Source: Mytilus trossulus | Taxonomy: Eukaryota > Mollusca > Bivalvia > Mytilida > Mytilidae | Length of the DNA stretch: 64,000 nucleotides | Direction of reading: 5' to 3' | Assembly (NCBI RefSeq): GCF_036588685.1 | Contig: NC_086374.1 | Location: forward strand, 90,638,059-90,702,058 | Shown here: positions 11,127 through 23,600 of the stretch, one piece after another | How the letters are laid out: the number at the start of each line of letters is the position of its first letter | How positions within the stretch are numbered: position 1 is the stretch's first letter | Program-made: the position numbers and the translations under genes | The notes under the pieces: generated by a model | What the model was told of the DNA's origin: nothing | What the model saw: only the letters and a program-made list of their open reading frames with translations | Database searches by the model: none

Positions 11127-12147
11127 TGTTCCGGACCATATGAGTATTTGGACCATACGCGTATGGTCATGACCATATGGGTATATACTCATATGGTCCG
11201 ACCATACGCGTATGGTCCAACCGTACGCGTATGGTCGGGGTAATTAACAAGTTTACTTCTAGTTGTCGCATCATTAAAAAGAAACTACCAAAGGTTATTT
11301 TATCATAGATCTATAAAAAAAATAATAATAATAACAAGATTTACAAAATGAAGTAAGCAGTTTTACACAGTAAATTTCATCACTAGTCAAAACTACAGTA
11401 AACACATTTTTTTTCATTTTTCGATGTGTTATTACGAGTGACTGGAAAAATGTCGACTTTGAAAGATAACTTCCAAAAATATTGTAATGAACTGTTACAC
11501 AAGAAATCAATTGTTTTACTATAAACATGATAAACTGACGTAAAAGTCGACAGGATAAAGAGTCTATTAATTTGCTTACTTTTGAAACTTTATGTAATTA
11601 GCATTTATTTAGCAGTGCAATATTCAGAATTTTTATACTAATACGTGTTTTTGTTGTTAAAAAATGAATGACTTAACCAGCAAGGACCCTTGTTTAATTT
11701 TCTTAGTTGTCTGGTGTTTTGATGCACTTCAGTCTTGTTACGATATTCGAGATCTAGAGCTTTTTAAAAACATCGTAGACATATCGGAATTACCCTGGAC
11801 CCAAGAAAAGCTATGGTACCGTATGGAAGTAAATGTCACCCTACGCATACAAGCAAGAATACCATAAGCGATGAAAAGTAGCTTTGGCATAAAAGTTTAA
11901 TGCTATTTGAATTGTAAATAATACAATTGCATGAAGAAATCATTGTTTTTTATAAAGTTTTCTAATGCATATTATTGAAAAACAAATACCTATATGGTCC
12001 AAATACTCATATGGTCCGGCCCGTTAATAACCAAGCGAGTATCATACTCATATGGTCGGATCATACGCGTATGGTCAGACCATATGAGTATATGCATATG
12101 GTCATGACCATACGCGTATGGTCCAAATACTCATATGGTCCAGAACA
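11127..12147. mobile_element. Element with palindrome-built terminal inverted repeats
   Basis: About 115 bases at the left end (TGTTCCGGACCATATGAGTA onward) recur as the inverse at the right end (12030-12147). Each arm is made of smaller palindromes such as GACCATACGCGTATGGTC and GACCATATGAGTATATACTC. The element is bounded by AATA on both sides (11123-11126, 12148-12151), a candidate 4-bp target duplication. The 750-bp middle holds a 67-codon frame at 11664-11867 with a hydrophobic N-terminal part (CLIFLVVWCFDALQS) but no recognised transposase. Non-autonomous DNA transposon is the most likely reading. Confidence 0.65.
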
Positions 12148-12599
12148 AATACAAGTCAAAACTTGTTTAAAATTATCTATTTCTAACCATATGAACCGTC
12201 AACTACTTGTGCCACAATCAGAACAAAACTAATATTAGTGTTTTTGCCAGTTTGCGATTTATGACTGATGAAGAGCGATTTTTCAATCTGAAAATTTAAG
12301 TAAAAAAAATCAATTAAGTAATCGAAATAAACGATATCTTATTGTACCTTTTTAAACAAGTGCTTACTTTCTTGTTTCTTTGTTAATTGCTTACAAAGGT
12401 TACCATTTATTAGCTGCAACATTTTTACAACAACACTAACCTAGTGAAATATTTTGTTGACGATTGTACGAAATAGAGGCATAAGAATGATAAAATTGTA
12501 ATAGAAGGTTAATTTTATGATATATGCATGCAGTGGTTCAATAATTGGTCAAACACTTGTTGTATACGTCATTCGTTTTATATGACTTTATTCAACATT

Positions 12600-13103
12600 G
12601 AAATAAACTCATCACAGATACTAGAATTGAAATTTTATATTGACGCTAGACGCGCGTTTTGTCTACAAACGACTCGTCAGTGACGCTCTTATCAAAATAG
12701 TTTGTAAAAAAAAAGGCTGAATGAAGTACGAAGTCGACTCAAAAAGCATTGAGTTTTGAACATTTCTAAAAGTTTTGCCAGCTAAGATAATCTATTCCTG
12801 AAGTCGAAACGTCTCAATATTTCAGTATTTCAAAGTTTTGTAAATAGGGAAATTATAAATACGAACATATCAATAATAATTCATGTCAACGCAGAAGTGC
12901 ATACTACTGGGCTTGTGATATCCTCGTGGAATAAAATATCCATATTTGGAACAACTTTTGGGAATTTTGTTTCCTCAGAGCTCATCAACTTTGTACTTGT
13001 TTGGCTTTATAAATATTTGGATATGAGCGTCACTGATGAATCTTATGTAGACGAAACGCGCGTCTGGTGTACTAAATTATATTCCTGGTACCTTTAATAA
13101 CTA
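12600..13103. mobile_element. Family D MITE, full length with long inverted ends
   Basis: The left end (about 12605-12688, with GACGCTAGACGCGCGTTTTG and CGTCAGTGACGCTC) pairs with the right end (about 13025-13103, with GAGCGTCACTGATGAATCTT and GAAACGCGCGTCTGG) over some 75 bases. Total is about 500 bp, with no coding capacity. Partial copies of the same family are at 7.4, 10.4, 22.1, 22.4 and 23.4-23.9 kb. Confidence 0.7.
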
Positions 13104-13664
13104 TAAGCATATACTGTTGTCCATTTAAGAGATAAATGTATTGTATTCGAAGCTTTGCGGACGTCCATCGGTAGTTTTACTGTCGCAAATATAGTTGACC
13201 TGGCGACGCGTATCTCTATTCTAATGCATTATGACTTCATAATTCAATTTCAATCATATTTCAGTAAATACATATTATCTTCTTTGGTCCCTAAACAAGG
13301 TGACGTCATATGTATGCTTTCGACTTCAAACGTTTTAACATCGGCGTTTTCTGACTATTTGGCCGCTTCAGATAGTAATACAATTTGATAAAAAGAAGAT
13401 TTTTAGGTGCAACAAGAGAGGTTTTTTTCCGCAATTCAAAATTTCGGCTTCCTTAGTTACAGACAAGCAGGCTTTTACGCTTATTGTTATCCATTCAAAA
13501 CGATTGATACAAAGTAATAACATTAACATTCTATATTACAAACTCATATTCTTGACAGTGACACTGTTATATTCTATATGATATACTGATAACATATATA
13601 TTAAAGCTGATAAATGCTTAATGTTAAACCGATAGTAGATTATATTGTTGTATTAGCTTGTTAG

Positions 13665-14455
13665 TTGGTTGTAAACAAATCTTTACGACAAAAGCGATGA
13701 TTTCAGCTTCCCAAATGTGAAAATTTAATTAACAGAAATACCGAATTCCTAGAAAATATCAAAAAGGAAAGTCCCTACTCACATGTAAAAATCAAAACCT
13801 CAAACAAATCAAAAGAATATATAACAACTGTCATATTCCTAACTAGGTACAGGTATTCATTTTTGTAGAAAATGTTGTATTTAACCTGGAACTTTCCATT
13901 GCTATGTAGCAACATTCCAGCATCACCTGCATACGGAGTATGCTAAGTATGTTTCTCCAAATTTAAGCGAGATTCCATGGGCTTGTATATCCTATCATGA
14001 TTTCCTTGATAGAGGGTTGCTGCTCAAAAGAAAGCTATCAAACCAATAGTAAGAAATGGTAAAGTTGAGATTATCCCTTTGTAAATTTTACGGACGCCAT
14101 CACGAGTTGGTTCATCGTAATGGAATAACAGTTTCACAGATAATGTCATATATGTTCGTTACTACAATACTCTTCCCTTTTCGCGATAGTGACCTACGGA
14201 ATAAGACTTTTTACCGGGTTTGTGATAACATGAGCAACGACTGGTGCCATATGTGGAGCAGGATCTGCTTACCCTTTCATAACACCTGAGATAACCTTAG
14301 TTTTGGATGGGCTTCGTGTTGTTTAGTCTTTAGTTTTCTATGTTATGTCTTGTGTACTATTATTTGCCGTTTTTCCTTCTTTTTTAGCCATGGCGTTGTC
14401 AGTTTATTTTCGACTGTCCCTCTGGTATCTTTCGTCCCTCTTTTATATTCGATGT
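13665..14455 (+). mobile_element. Reverse transcriptase fragment interrupted by repeat C
   Basis: The same family as at 24.6 kb but badly decayed: pieces resembling DDFSFPNVK, the ISYHDFLDRGLLLK segment near 14000 and KFYGRHHELVHR near 14085-14115 survive. A family C repeat lies inside at about 13725-13890. The non-coding tail ends near 14440 with GGTATCTTTCGTCCCTCTTT. It ends under 200 bases upstream of the signal-peptide exon at 14634. Confidence 0.65.
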
Positions 14456-14472
14456 TATATTTTGATAAAATC

Positions 14473-14490
14473 CATATATATATACATAAG
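14473..14490 (+). promoter_or_regulatory. Possible TATA region of the secreted-protein gene
   Basis: CATATATATATACATAAG lies 144 bases before the inferred start codon at 14634, a plausible TATA distance if the 5' UTR is about 110-130 bases. A TA-rich run alone is weak evidence. Confidence 0.25.
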
Positions 14491-14633
14491 TGATAAATGT
14501 TTAATGATAAACCGACAGAAGAGTACACATCAATGTAACATCCTGACATTGGTGTATCAGCTTGTTTGTATACATGTTTTCTTGTACGCATATGACATTT
14601 TACATCTTGAAAACGCCATTTATCACTTGAAAG

Positions 14634-14694
14634 ATGAATTCAATAAGTATGTTATTTCTTTGTGTTGCGACGACGATGTTTGGATTGGCAAGAG
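14634..14694 (+). CDS. Secreted-protein gene exon 1: signal peptide
   Basis: ATG at 14634 with an in-frame stop directly upstream (14628-14630). A second in-frame ATG is at 14649. Twenty codons form a short hydrophobic leader, then one base before the donor AGAG|GTATGT. Chosen because the leader and the phase-1 donor fit the next exon exactly. Confidence 0.55.
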
Positions 14695-17600
14695 GTATGT
14701 CTGTTTATTAAATTTGGAATATAAGATCAATGTTGAAATATAATACAAGAACTAAAATTTGGAATATAAGATCAATGTTGAAATATAATACAAGAACTAA
14801 AATTTGGAATATAAGATCAATTTTGAAATATAATACAAGAACTTGAATTTGGAACATAAGATCAATGTTAATATGTTATAAAAGAACTTAAATTTGGAAT
14901 ATAAGATCAAGGTTGAAATATAATATAAGAACTTAAACAGACTGCTTGGCTTAAAAACGAGAGATACTTTATTCATGTGACAAATATAAAGATCTCGAAG
15001 TTAATCGCCGGGTATACTAAAAAAGCAACAATAATGCCTTGAAGAGTACGGAGTGCCTCAATATCAATATAACGTCAGTTCTGTTGTGGGATTTTTTTGG
15101 TGCAAACATTCCTTACAGGCGTAAGGCTGTAATTTACAAACCACCCCAAATTCAATTAATGATGATTTTTTAAACACCTAAATATACAAACATTTATAAA
15201 TAAAATTTATACCAATTTGTATATGTCTAGTTAATAGACATTTAATTGACAATTTGTTAAACAATAATGAGTTTTATGGATATAGGTCCTCATACTCATA
15301 ATATGCTAAGAAAATCTATTATGGACAAATATTTGATTTTTAAGTCGAGTCAGGGACACTTTACACTAAATACTAATAAATAAAAGTATTTCAGCACTAC
15401 CCACCACTGACTGAAGGATCAATAGCATAATCAAGAAAGTCCGACCATTAAAAACAGATCCTTTAAACGTAAAAATAAGCTGCCAAGATTTAATACTCGT
15501 TCTACTAGGTTAGAACTTTTCAAATGAAAGATGAAACCTTAAATATTTCAAACGGAATGAAAGAGGGCAACAAAAACGTTGTCTATTAAAAGGCGTTAAC
15601 AAACAAAAACAAAAGCGTTAAAGAAGCATTTTATAGAAGTATAACGATCAAACGATTACAATTGATTCAAATCGTTAAAACATTTATCGTTTACAAGAGA
15701 ATGAAATGTGTAGTGAAAGGTTGGTAGGAGAGTAAACAAAACTAAATTTTCGATACTAGGATCCATGTTTTCATTTCCAACCGTTCCAACTCAAAAGTAA
15801 CTTATAATTAGCCAAATCAATATTTCTGCAACTATTTGTTGCCATCTGTGTTATATTTATTTGAATGCTTCATTGATGATTTTAGTCAGTTGTATGTTAT
15901 GTCAGTAATGTATACTGGTTTACTTTTATAAATTGTAGTTTGGATGGAGAGTTGTCTCATTGGCACTCACACCACATCTTCCTATATCTATGCACAATAT
16001 TTGCTGCTGGATCCAAATAGTTGTCACGTTTATCTACAATGTCTGTTTGGTTTGCTAACCACCTTTTGTCACTTTGAAATTTTGTCTGTTCCTCTGGTAT
16101 CTATCGCCCCTCTTTTGTCAATATAACGGAACTATAATCAACTGTTATACAAGTAAGAAGTTTTGCTAGCTATCAAACCAGGTATTTACGTTTTTTGATT
16201 GAGTTAAGCCTTCCAATTGGTATTTTATCGTGTGGTTTTCTATGTTGTGATGTTGTGCTATTGTTTCAGAAAAAGGGAGAAGGTTTGGTACCATTAAAAC
16301 GTTTAATCCCGCTGCAAATGTTTGCACCTGTCAGGAATCTGATGTACATTAGTTGTCGTTTGTTTATGTAATTTATACGTGTTTCTCGTTTCTTGTATTT
16401 TTATATAAATTAGAACGTTGGTTTTCCTATTTGAATGATTTTACACTAGTAATTTTTGGGCCCTACACAGCTTTTTGTTCGGTGTGAGCCAAGGCTCCGG
16501 GTTGAAGGCCGTTAATTAACATACTTTTATAAATTGTTATTTGGATGGAGAGTTGTCTCATTGGCACTCACACCACTTCTTCCTATATCTATAAACCCAC
16601 CATTGTGTTTTGTTAAATGTTTGTACCAAGTGAGGAATAAGACAGTTGTTTTCCACTCGTTCTGTTGATTGATAACGTTTGATTTTGTTAGTTTTAGTAG
16701 ATTTCCCCCTTTTTGAATTTTCCTTTGAGTTCGATATTTTTTTACTTTTAATACTTTTTTAACACTTAGACATCAAAATTCTAAAAAATATACTCTAGCT
16801 GTATGGTTCTAAAATAAAAACTGAATTACTGTTAACCAACTTATTTTCGCTGATATTTTCTTTCTAGTCGACTTCGTGGCGATTTTTTGGCAATTTTCAA
16901 ACTTTCTCTGTGCATTTATACAAGGAAAAATACAAGTTTCACATATACGCGACTATTTATATCCTCGTTATTTTTCTACTTCCGAAAAAAATATGCCAGC
17001 GAAAAATTACAGTTTATTACATTGCTCTTTTTTAGTCAAATGTTTTGATGCAGATGCACGATTTTATCCCTGTAGTTGGGTTGGTAAGACATTTAAAGTC
17101 AGCGTAGACGCTACTACAGTTGGGAGTTGGTCCTTTGATTTCACAGGGAAAGGAAGCATGTTGGAGATGTTAGACCAAGTCCTTCAGTTAGAATGTGTGA
17201 AAATCGACGGACAATTTATTATTTTACGGTACACTATAATTTACTTAATAATTTAAGTTCATCTGCCAAGCTTTTTTTTATTTATCTTTTTAAGCCTCTT
17301 GTGCACACATATTATCCGTTTGAAAAGTGATAGCTGCTTTCCATGAAAGTTGTTAATACGATATCAAGATATATCACCTTCCAGCCAAACTAGCCTGTCT
17401 TTAAGACTATTATCTTTCAACTCCGGTTTTGGTGAAATAGTTTTGAATTTTGAAAATTGTACTAAAAGTCTAGTTTAAGGTCCTATGTTGCGTGGTTTTC
17501 GAGTTAATAAATGCCTTGCAAAACTAGTTAGGCATTAATCTTGTAAAGGAAGGATTGGGGAGGCAATTATTAATGGGTTGCATGCGTATTATGTTGTTAT

Positions 17601-20600
17601 GCGACGATTCTTGTGATATGTGTTAAGCAGTGATAAAACAATCTATGCTTTTCAATAACATACACAAACTAGAAACTTTGTTTGAAACTTAAAGTTTTGT
17701 TAAAAATTTCCCACAATTTTAAATGAAAACAGACAATAGTTTTTCAATTCATAATCGTCTTAAGGCTGGAATAATTTTTATGTTTTCAAAAAATTAGCAG
17801 TAAAAAATCATTTAAAAAACACAAGGCAACATCCCCCTTTTAGAAATAGCTCGGTGTTTGGTATGTTTATTATTTTACTTTTACACACAAATAACAAATA
17901 AATGTTCGATGCATCAAGGGTATCAACAGTTTTTCAATCATTTGTAACTATTTACTAAAACCACAAGTGCTACCATTAAATTATAATAATGTTTATTTAC
18001 AGAAAGATAGGAACAGATATGATGAGTTGTATGTCTATATACAATATTACGACAGATGCCTTTATGTTTTACTACAGACAACGATACGGTAAGCTATAAC
18101 ATGCGATAAAACGCATGCTTTTATAATGACCATCGTATTATTTGAAAACAAGAAAAAGGTCGGGTATTATAGTTTGATATCAACATCTAAAAGTACGATT
18201 AAGGGCCAGACCAGGGTTAATATGCTTAAAACCACTTAATATTCGATCGTAGGACATGTAGGAAAAAAATTATCATGTAGAACAACCTGCATAGCAGTCC
18301 AGTTGATTGAAGACAAGCGAACAATGATTTTGTTCCGTGGAACAAGAAAGGTACTATAACCTTTTGGCATGTGAGGGGTAGTTTTGCTTTTTGTATGCTT
18401 TTTTTCCGTATATATAATTCACCGTACGGTATATGTTCATTTATGGTGAAGGTAGTACACTGACCTATGGCTGTGTGTTCTTTCATATTTTGGCCCTGCG
18501 GATAGTAATCACATTAACATTCTTATAACACCTTCGCATTTTGCTTATTTGTGTATTTGACAAAAAAAATGTTCGCTTACTTTTTAACTGGTTGTTCAAA
18601 ATACGGACGACTTCTGCTTATATTTGTAAAACAAACACATTACTAAGTTTATTAAAAATCATGTCACTGTTTACAATCATTACTATACAACTACATTTGG
18701 CTGTTTAGTCTAGTAAAATAAGCAGATCTGCGGTCAGTTCAAGAACTTATAATGAAGATATATTAAAATGAAATCCATTTTAATTTCGTGATATACATAA
18801 AGGCAACAGTAGTCATCTAAATCATGTATTGTATTTGTCTCTGTTGATGCTTTTTTTCAGTATGCAGCGACATATGTTGTCAATTTTTATTGCGACGCGC
18901 CCACTCTGACGTATATGCACACGCCATTATATGTGTACGCTGTAATTGTTAATATAAATAATATAAAAAGTTCTTTGAGCCTTATTTTTGATAGAAATTT
19001 ATTTATACTGAATGGCAATATTTTTTTTGGAATTTATCTGTTACATTGGATGGAAGATCATCGCATGCTTATTGTGAGTAGTTTGAGGTCTTTCCGTTAA
19101 ACAAGAAAAGCAATATGATTAAAATATCAGCCAATGTGATCCTTGAAATTCGAATGCTCAGTTCAAATCGAATCTTTGTTGAACACACACCACACGTAGG
19201 AACATCAAGGATTCCCTACGTTACAAGTTTTGAAAGCTAAAACGGAAAATCAGAACAAAACCGAACTTCGAGGAAATTCAAAATCGAAAGTCCTTAATCA
19301 AACGACAAAATCAAAAGCTCAAACACATCAAACGAATTTATAACAACTGTAATGTTGCTGAATTGGTACAGTTATTTTTTTAAGTAGCAAATGGTTGATT
19401 AAACCAAGTTTTATTGCTAGCAAAACCTCTTACGTATGACAGTCGCATACAAATTTACATAATATTGATAACGATGTGTGAACAAAATAAACACACATAT
19501 TAGTTTAAATGTCAAAAATTGGGGTACAGTAGTCAACGTTTTGTTATAATTTTGATCGTTGTTCAAGTGCTAAGGATACTATCCTATCCATTTTCTTTAC
19601 AGTGGACAATCCAAAAAGTGTTTGTGACGTGTGTCATGATTTCAAGGCATTCATAGCCAGAGGTAACTATTATATTTCTTACATATATATATCATGAATC
19701 TTCTTGTCGATTAAAGAACGATAACTCCAAAAACAATATAAAACATGCACTTTATTGTGCTCATAGAAAACGAGAGATACCAAATTGGGGTAGGAGTTTA
19801 CAACCTTAGAGTCAATTAATTGATGATTTTTTTTATTAATGTTGACCTCGATTTTAAATTCTATTTTGCTTTTTCGTTGTGGTCATTTCTTTGTTGGTAG
19901 AATAAGCAATAGTGGCTGTGCCCGGAGAGAACCCGCCACCTTCGATTGGAAAACGAGCAATCCTAGTCAACTAAGATTAGAGCTGAGCGCACCTGCCCCG
20001 TGTGGGATTCGAGCTAACAAACTCAGTGTTTGCAGGCTAGTGATACAGTTGTTCGACTACTTTTCTTCTCTGACCACTCGGCAAACGAGGACCTAAAAAT
20101 AAAGATTCCCACATTTTTTTACACTTTCAGAATTATTTCATATTTGGTAAGTAGTTCAATATTGATGTGTTGTGTTTTGGACGTATCGATATTAGTAAAC
20201 ACAAAAGCGTCTTCAATGTTCGTAGGCTTTACTAGTCTATGTTATACAAGAGAGACGTCGGCAATTGACGACGTTGCGGGCCTATTGTTACGTAAATGGC
20301 GGTAAAACGTTAAACAAATAAAAGAGTATAAAGTAACTATAACTAATTCACAACATTCTGGGGGCCGCAAAATGCAATTACTGTTCATGTATTGGTCATA
20401 AAAGGGCTATTGAAAAAACACTTTTAACAATTAAAGTTCATATTTCCAATGGCACCAGTTTCACAATTGGTCTCGTGGTAATCAGTCCATTTGATGTCCG
20501 AAGTTTCACTGCTCTCACTACTCCATCATTCCCGGTGATCAAATCTTTTTAAATAACTGCTAGTTTCCACATCATTCTCGGTGAATTGTCCATGATTTGT

Positions 20601-23600
20601 ACGACGGACCCGATTTTCACATGTGTAATATTTGACGTTGGACTAAAAAGGCTGATTAAACTCTGCATGTATGTTTGTACTATCTTATGTGGTTGACCGA
20701 ATCTTTGTTTCAGTACATGTAATGCTTGTCCGTAATTTGTGTTACTTATTTGTATACCTGCTATGCATTGGGTGGCTTCTCCGAACAGTTGAGATTTCAA
20801 GTAATTAAATTTCTGTACATCGTAAGACAGGTTATCGTGTACGGCAGCACTAAACGAATCCCAAAAGGGTTGCCATTCTAACATATTCCCACCAAACGTT
20901 GGTAAATTTAATTTGGGAAGTTTGTGATACATGCAGAAAAAACGGACGCTGATGTATTTGCGTGCATGAAACTGGGCTGTGGCTGACTTTCTTGATGATT
21001 TGTGTAATTAGTAAACTCGTGTGCATTTGGGTTTAGCAATGAATTACTTGACTGTTTGACTGTGATTTCAGATTCCTTAATGATTTTTGAAAGTTTAGTT
21101 ACACTCATTTCTATGTCATATGTGTATCTGTCGGCTTCCTCTATTTCTTCGCTCACTTCCTCTTCCGATAGTTCCTCCACAATCTTCTCGTTCAGTTGAT
21201 CGATCGTTTCCTGCTTCACTTACGTCATATTCCCGCAAGAGTTCCTCGGAACTCGGTTCCACTTTCTTCAGTAGCTTTGAAAGAACTCCCTGATGTCCAG
21301 CTCGTCTGGTCTTCATCTTCGTGGTACTCATCTTTCGTATTCTTCTGTTTTTGTCACGGCACCAATGTTTTGGACGTATCGATATTAGTAAACACAAAAG
21401 CGTCTTCAATGTTCGTAAGCTTTACTAGTCTATGATATACAAGAGAGACGTCGGCAAGTGACGACGTTGCGGGCCTATTGTGACGTAAATGGCGGTATAA
21501 CGTTAAACAAATAAAAGAGTATAAAGTAACTATAACTAATTCACAACATGTTGTAAGGTGTGTGTGATTTTGGAGTCCGTAAGACTTCTGATATTTTAAA
21601 ATACGAGAGGTACCACAGTATGTCTAGCAAGAACAATTAATTAGTTAGTTCCGCATTGTTGTTTCTGTGCCATTTTTTAAGTATGTACGTGTATTGCTAG
21701 GTTTCAATTATTTGAATATTTTTTTGGCAGTTGGCGGTAAAGTGGACGGTGAGTTATCATAATTATAACTCATTTATCATAAAAAAAAATCATTTTGTTA
21801 CCGAAAAACGCATACAAGTTGAATAACAATAATACCAAACTCCAAGGTCAATTCGAAAATGGAAATTCTATAAGGAAGGTATTTCACTCGTGCAAAGCCG
21901 CCTGATTCCTTGTCCAGTTTTTGGATACGTGTTTTGTCCTTTTTGATTTATAGCTTTAATCCTTTCAATGAGGTTTGTGTTTTCAAATATGTTTGACCTG
22001 AGCATCACTGAGGAGATATTGATTGTCGAAATATGCATCTGGTGCGAATAAATAAACTCATCATAGATACCAGGACTAAAATTTGTATATACGCCAGACG
22101 CGCGTTTCGTCTACAAAAGACTCATCAGTGACGCTCGAATCCAAAAAAGTTAAAAAAGCCAAAAAAGAAGAGCTTTGAGGACCAAAATTCCTAAAAGTGT
22201 TGCCAAATACAGCTAAGGTAGTCTATGCCTGAGGTAGAAGAACCTTAGTAGAAATTGTATCGTTTATGTTATTGTAAAAACTGACGAAACCAAACTCTCG
22301 ACTATATCAACCGAAGAACGACTGGAAAACAACTGTCACAAACCTGTCATAACCCTGACTTGGTACATGCATTTACTGAGAGAGAACATTTGTGGATTAA
22401 TAGTAATCAAAGATACCAGGCTTAAATTGTATACAATAGACGCGACGCGCATTTCGTCTACATAAGAATCAGACGCTCAGATCAAAATAGTAAGAAAATC
22501 AGACAGTTGAATGGCATTGATGACCCAACATTCCAAAAAGTTGTGCCAAATACGGTTTAGGTTATATATGCCTGTGATAATAAAATCCTTACATTTTAAA
22601 GTTATTCATACTTTTGCAATTAGTCAATTTATAAGAATGACCATATAACTGATATTCATGTCAACACCGAAGTGCTGACTACTAGACTGGTGATACCCTC
22701 GGGGACGAAACATCCACCAGTAGTGACATCGACCCAGTTGTGTAAATAGACAGACAGACGAACGAACAAACGAACGACGGACGCACAGACCAGAAAACAT
22801 AATGCCCATAAATGGGGCATTAAAATAAATACGTGTACAAACGAGAAACAGGTTGGAAGAGCATGGTTTTGTTACTCGTCTCCTTTATTTATAAATCTCA
22901 TTCTTAGTCTCAATGATAAGAGTGGCAATACCGTTTTATGTTGACCTGTTTTGGACCTTTTCAAGTTAAACTGTTACCTGATACAAATTTAAGCTGTTAA
23001 CAGTTTTCAATCCACTTTGTTAACAATTATCAGCATTTTTGCATATTTTGCCAAAATCGAGGTGTTGTCAACGTGTTAACGGACCACCGCTAAGAACGTC
23101 TACAACAGGCTAAATTGTTTTGAAAGCAATCTCTACTTTAAAGTATTCCGGTCAACATAAAGAGGGTCAATAGGATGTAAAGAAAAGACACGGAATAATT
23201 AGCAAAAAGATTTCAGAAAAGGAGGATATTGTGATGGTAAAAATAAAACGACAGTAGTCAACCGATGTTTAATCTCAAATCGGTTTCGAATATATTTATC
23301 AAGCAGGGCAACACTATAAAAGACAGGCGAAAGATACAAGAGGGAAATTAAAATGCATAAGTCGAAAACAAAAATTACTTCTACCTCAGGCATATAGATC
23401 ACTTTAGCTGTATTTGGCAAAACTTTTAGGATTTTGGTTTTCAATGCTCTTCAACTTCGTACTTTGTGTGGCCTTTTTATTTTTTTTTGGGGATTCGAGC
23501 GTCACTAATGAGTCTTTTGTAGACGAAAAGCGCGTCTGGCGTATATACTAAATTTAGTCCTGGTATCTATAATGAGTTTATTTACAACCACTGGGTCGAT

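Larger units (their letters stand above)
13608..14518 (+). repeat. 28-bp direct repeats either side of the RT fragment
   Basis: 13608-13635 and 14491-14518 differ at 3 of 28 positions; both contain TGATAAATG and TAAACCGA and follow a CATATATAT run. They bracket the reverse transcriptase fragment, so the insertion may have duplicated local DNA or the repeats may be part of the element. Confidence 0.5.
20173..21548 (-). mobile_element. BEL/Pao-type LTR retrotransposon, internally deleted
   Basis: Two 183-bp direct LTRs (20173-20355, 21366-21548) differ at five positions by my count (about 97% identical). Each begins TG and ends CA on the coding strand. The 5-bp duplication TGTTG flanks the element (20168-20172, 21549-21553). 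A primer-binding-site-like TGGTGCCGTGAC follows the 5' LTR at 21353-21364. Between the LTRs only a gag start and the end of pol remain, so protease, reverse transcriptase, RNase H and integrase are gone. It must have moved with help from a complete relative, if it moved after the deletion. It sits in an intron of the secreted-protein gene, in opposite orientation. Confidence 0.9.

Noticed and set aside
11975-12232. 85-codon frame
   Set aside because: Translation of the palindromic right arm of the 11.1-12.1-kb element.
14711-14935. CRISPR-like array
   Set aside because: Units are contiguous with no unique spacers, and the host is an animal.
16876-17035. Extension of the second exon of the secreted-protein gene upstream to a GTG
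   Set aside because: No ATG, no domain-like content, and a stronger acceptor at 17035 gives the phase demanded by the leader exon.
20004-20082. Functional Ser/Leu-type tRNA gene on the minus strand
   Set aside because: Boxes are diverged and joined to a SINE body.
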